Assembly: GCA_003554025.1 (NCBI GenBank)
Contig: PWFC01000014.1
Span: 1-64,000, forward strand
Length of the DNA stretch: 64,000 bases
Direction of reading: 5' to 3'
Source: Mollicutes bacterium
Lineage (GTDB): Bacteria; Bacillota_I; Bacilli_A; Izemoplasmatales; Izemoplasmataceae
Below the pieces are notes generated by a model. It searched no databases and had not been told where the DNA came from. It saw only the letters and a program-made list of their open reading frames with translations. Below, one piece after another: positions 62,281 to 64,000 of the stretch (positions within the stretch are counted from its first letter, which is position 1; each line of letters starts with the position of its first letter). The translations under genes were made by a program, and so were the position numbers.

Positions 62281-64000
62281 ATGAAACCTTTCACCAAAGA
62301 GACGCTCTATTATTTGCACAACGGCGAACTGAAGGACGCCTACGTTTATTTCGGCGCCCATCTTTTGAAAGACGAATCCGGTGAAATCCAAGAGACGCGT
62401 TTTCGGGTGTACGCTCCAAACGCGAATCGCATCGACCTTGTCGGCGATTTCAACGATTATCGCCTCGGCGCTCATCCGATGCAGGAAATTTTCGACGGCG
62501 TGTTTGAAATCTGCGTGCCGGAAAATCTTCGCGGATGCGCCTACAAATACGCCATTGAGGCCTCCTCTGGAGAACGTCTTTACAAAAGCGATCCTTACGC
62601 TTTTTATAGCGCTTTGCGTCCGAAGACGCCCTCGATTGTCGCCAATCTTGACAATTACCGCTGGAACGACAAAACGTACATGGAGACCACCCGCAACGTC
62701 CCGCCTTACGACAAGCAGGTGAGCGTCTACGAAGTGCACTTAGGCAGTTGGATGCGAAAACCCGACGGAAGCGTGCACGATTACCGCGAACTCGCCGAGC
62801 GTTTGCTGCCTTACGTGTTGGAACACGGGTTCACCCACATCGAACTGATGCCCGTTGTGGAACATCCTTTTGACAAGTCCTGGGGCTATCAGGGAACGGG
62901 GTATTTCAGTGTGACTTCCCGCTATGGGAGCGTGGACGATTTCAAGCATTTCGTGGACGCTTGCCATCGCGCCGGCATCCGTGTGCTGTTGGACTGGGTG
63001 CCCGGGCACGTATGCAAAGACGAACACGGATTGTACCGTTTTGACGGCGATTTCCTATACGAATACAGCGACGAAGACATTCGAGAAAACGCTGTTTGGG
63101 GAACGGCCAACCTAGACCTAGGCAAAGGCGAAACCCAGAGCTTTTTGATTTCGAATGCGCTTTTTTATCTGAAAGAGTACCATATCGACGGGTTTCGGCT
63201 CGACGCCGTCAGCAACATCATCTACTATTTGGGCGATTCGAGCCGCGGCGTGAACGAACGGGGTTTGGAATTTTTGCGCAAACTCTCGCAAGCCGTTTTC
63301 GCCTACCATCCGCAAGCGTTGCTCGTGGCCGAAGACTCAAGCGCCTTTCCGAAAGTCACCCATCCGCTCGAGTCTGGCGGACTGGGCTTTAACTACAAGT
63401 GGAACATGGGGGGGATGAACGATACTTTGGAGTTTTTCCAGACGCCGCATTTTGTCCGCAAGGACCACCACGGCAAGCTCACCTTTTCGCTGATGTACGC
63501 CTTCAGCGAGAACTTCATGCTTCCGTTTTCGCACGATGAAGTGGTGCACGGCAAGAAATCGTTGCTAGCCAAAATGCCCGGCGATTACGCGCAAAAGTTT
63601 CGGGACGCCCGAACGCTTTTGGGGTATATGTTCACGCATCCGGGCAAAACGCTTTTGTTTATGGGCAACGAATTTGCGCAATTCGAAGAGTGGAAAGATT
63701 ATCGGGAACTCGACTGGAGTTTGCTTCAGTATCCCTTGCACGACAGTTTCAAACGCTACGTGCGCGATTGGAACATGACCGTCCGAAGCGAAGCCGCGCT
63801 TCACGAAACCGACCATGACCCGCGTGGTTTTGAATGGATCGACGCGGACAACACCACTGAAGGCATCGTTTCGTTCATGCGTTTCGACAAGCGCCGCGAG
63901 GAAACGATAGTCGTAATCTTGAACGTCATCGACCGCCACCACGAAAACCTGCCGGTAGGCGTTATGCGTCCCGGGAAATATCGCGAGATCATCAATTCCG
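62281..64000 (+). CDS. glgB: 1,4-alpha-glucan branching enzyme (partial, runs off the right edge)
   Basis: This is a GH13 branching enzyme that forms alpha-1,6 branches in glycogen. 573 codons are visible, still open at the edge. An N-terminal CBM48-like domain (about 1-110, RFRVYAPNANRIDLVGDFNDY) precedes the catalytic barrel: WGYQGTGYFSVTSRYG (about 201), the nucleophile in GFRLDAV (Asp308), the acid/base in LLVAEDSS (Glu351) and FSHDE (His418, Asp419). DWVPGHVCKD and WGTANLDLG also fit GlgB. GAGG lies upstream of the ATG. It points to glycogen storage; other glg genes are not in view. Confidence 0.93.
   Translation, partial: MKPFTKETLYYLHNGELKDAYVYFGAHLLKDESGEIQETRFRVYAPNANRIDLVGDFNDYRLGAHPMQEIFDGVFEICVPENLRGCAYKYAIEASSGERLYKSDPYAFYSALRPKTPSIVANLDNYRWNDKTYMETTRNVPPYDKQVSVYEVHLGSWMRKPDGSVHDYRELAERLLPYVLEHGFTHIELMPVVEHPFDKSWGYQGTGYFSVTSRYGSVDDFKHFVDACHRAGIRVLLDWVPGHVCKDEHGLYRFDGDFLYEYSDEDIRENAVWGTANLDLGKGETQSFLISNALFYLKEYHIDGFRLDAVSNIIYYLGDSSRGVNERGLEFLRKLSQAVFAYHPQALLVAEDSSAFPKVTHPLESGGLGFNYKWNMGGMNDTLEFFQTPHFVRKDHHGKLTFSLMYAFSENFMLPFSHDEVVHGKKSLLAKMPGDYAQKFRDARTLLGYMFTHPGKTLLFMGNEFAQFEEWKDYRELDWSLLQYPLHDSFKRYVRDWNMTVRSEAALHETDHDPRGFEWIDADNTTEGIVSFMRFDKRREETIVVILNVIDRHHENLPVGVMRPGKYREIINS

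Noticed and set aside
1-64000. Mobile elements, prophage, CRISPR arrays, tRNA or rRNA genes
   Set aside because: No transposase, integrase, direct-repeat array or cloverleaf was recognised; gene order is compact and housekeeping in character.

Overview
The window reads as a chromosomal segment of an anaerobic, amino-acid-fermenting member of the Bacillota. The evidence is the sufCDSUB order, ribonuclease J, long-form HPF next to secA and prfB, a leucine T-box, a ComK-like protein, the rimP-nusA-ylxR-ylxQ-infB-rbfA operon and CcpA-type cre sites. Base composition is close to balanced. UGA is an ordinary stop here (at least a dozen genes end in TGA), so this is not a Mycoplasma-type code. I see no sporulation genes, rRNA, tRNA, CRISPR array or insertion sequence. 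A Bacilli lineage near the Mollicutes-related orders is a reasonable guess, with low confidence.

Layout. 1-2.2 kb: the 3' end of a probable pyruvate:ferredoxin oxidoreductase, an MgtC-type membrane protein and a fumarate-reductase-like flavoprotein. 2.3-7.3 kb: the SUF iron-sulfur operon. 7.4-12.3 kb: transketolase, a ComK-like regulator and pgk-HPr-like-tpiA. 12.3-15.7 kb: rpsD with its leader, free methionine sulfoxide reductase, thiI and a SpoU methyltransferase. 15.7-20.2 kb: the rimP-nusA-infB-rbfA translation/transcription operon. 20.2-32.7 kb: uvrC, an exonuclease, a degenerate galactokinase-like protein, ribonuclease J, a HAD phosphatase, priA, fmt, a PgpA-like protein, a membrane HD-like protein and a LemA-like protein. 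32.7-42.3 kb: glutamate mutase, methylaspartate ammonia-lyase and a citrate/citramalate lyase set. 42.3-46 kb: membrane proteins, a glycosyltransferase and a radical SAM protein. 46-48.7 kb: T-box and leuS. 48.8-54.3 kb: branched-chain amino-acid oxidation (bcd, vorDBAC, buk). 54.4-64 kb: hpf, secA, prfB, yitT, a C-terminal protease, recX and the start of glgB.

Metabolic logic. The 33-42 kb operon supports glutamate to 3-methylaspartate to mesaconate, then citramalate to acetate plus pyruvate; only a mesaconase is missing locally. The PFOR at the left edge would oxidise pyruvate. The 49-54 kb operon supports leucine, valine and isoleucine to 2-oxoacids to acyl-CoA and then acyl-phosphate to acid plus ATP; a phosphotransacylase is missing locally. 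Both operons start with a sigma-A-type promoter and a cre-like palindrome at or just after the start point, so both are probably repressed by CcpA when sugars are present. The glutamate operon also has a long leader with a possible leader peptide and an attenuator-like hairpin.

Two essential translation genes each carry a single in-frame stop within otherwise intact reading frames: TGA at a conserved glycine of leuS just before KMSKS, and TAA at codon 37 of prfB, which also lacks the classical RF2 frameshift cassette. Each is explained by one G-to-T change. Sequence error is the simplest explanation, but both need resequencing.
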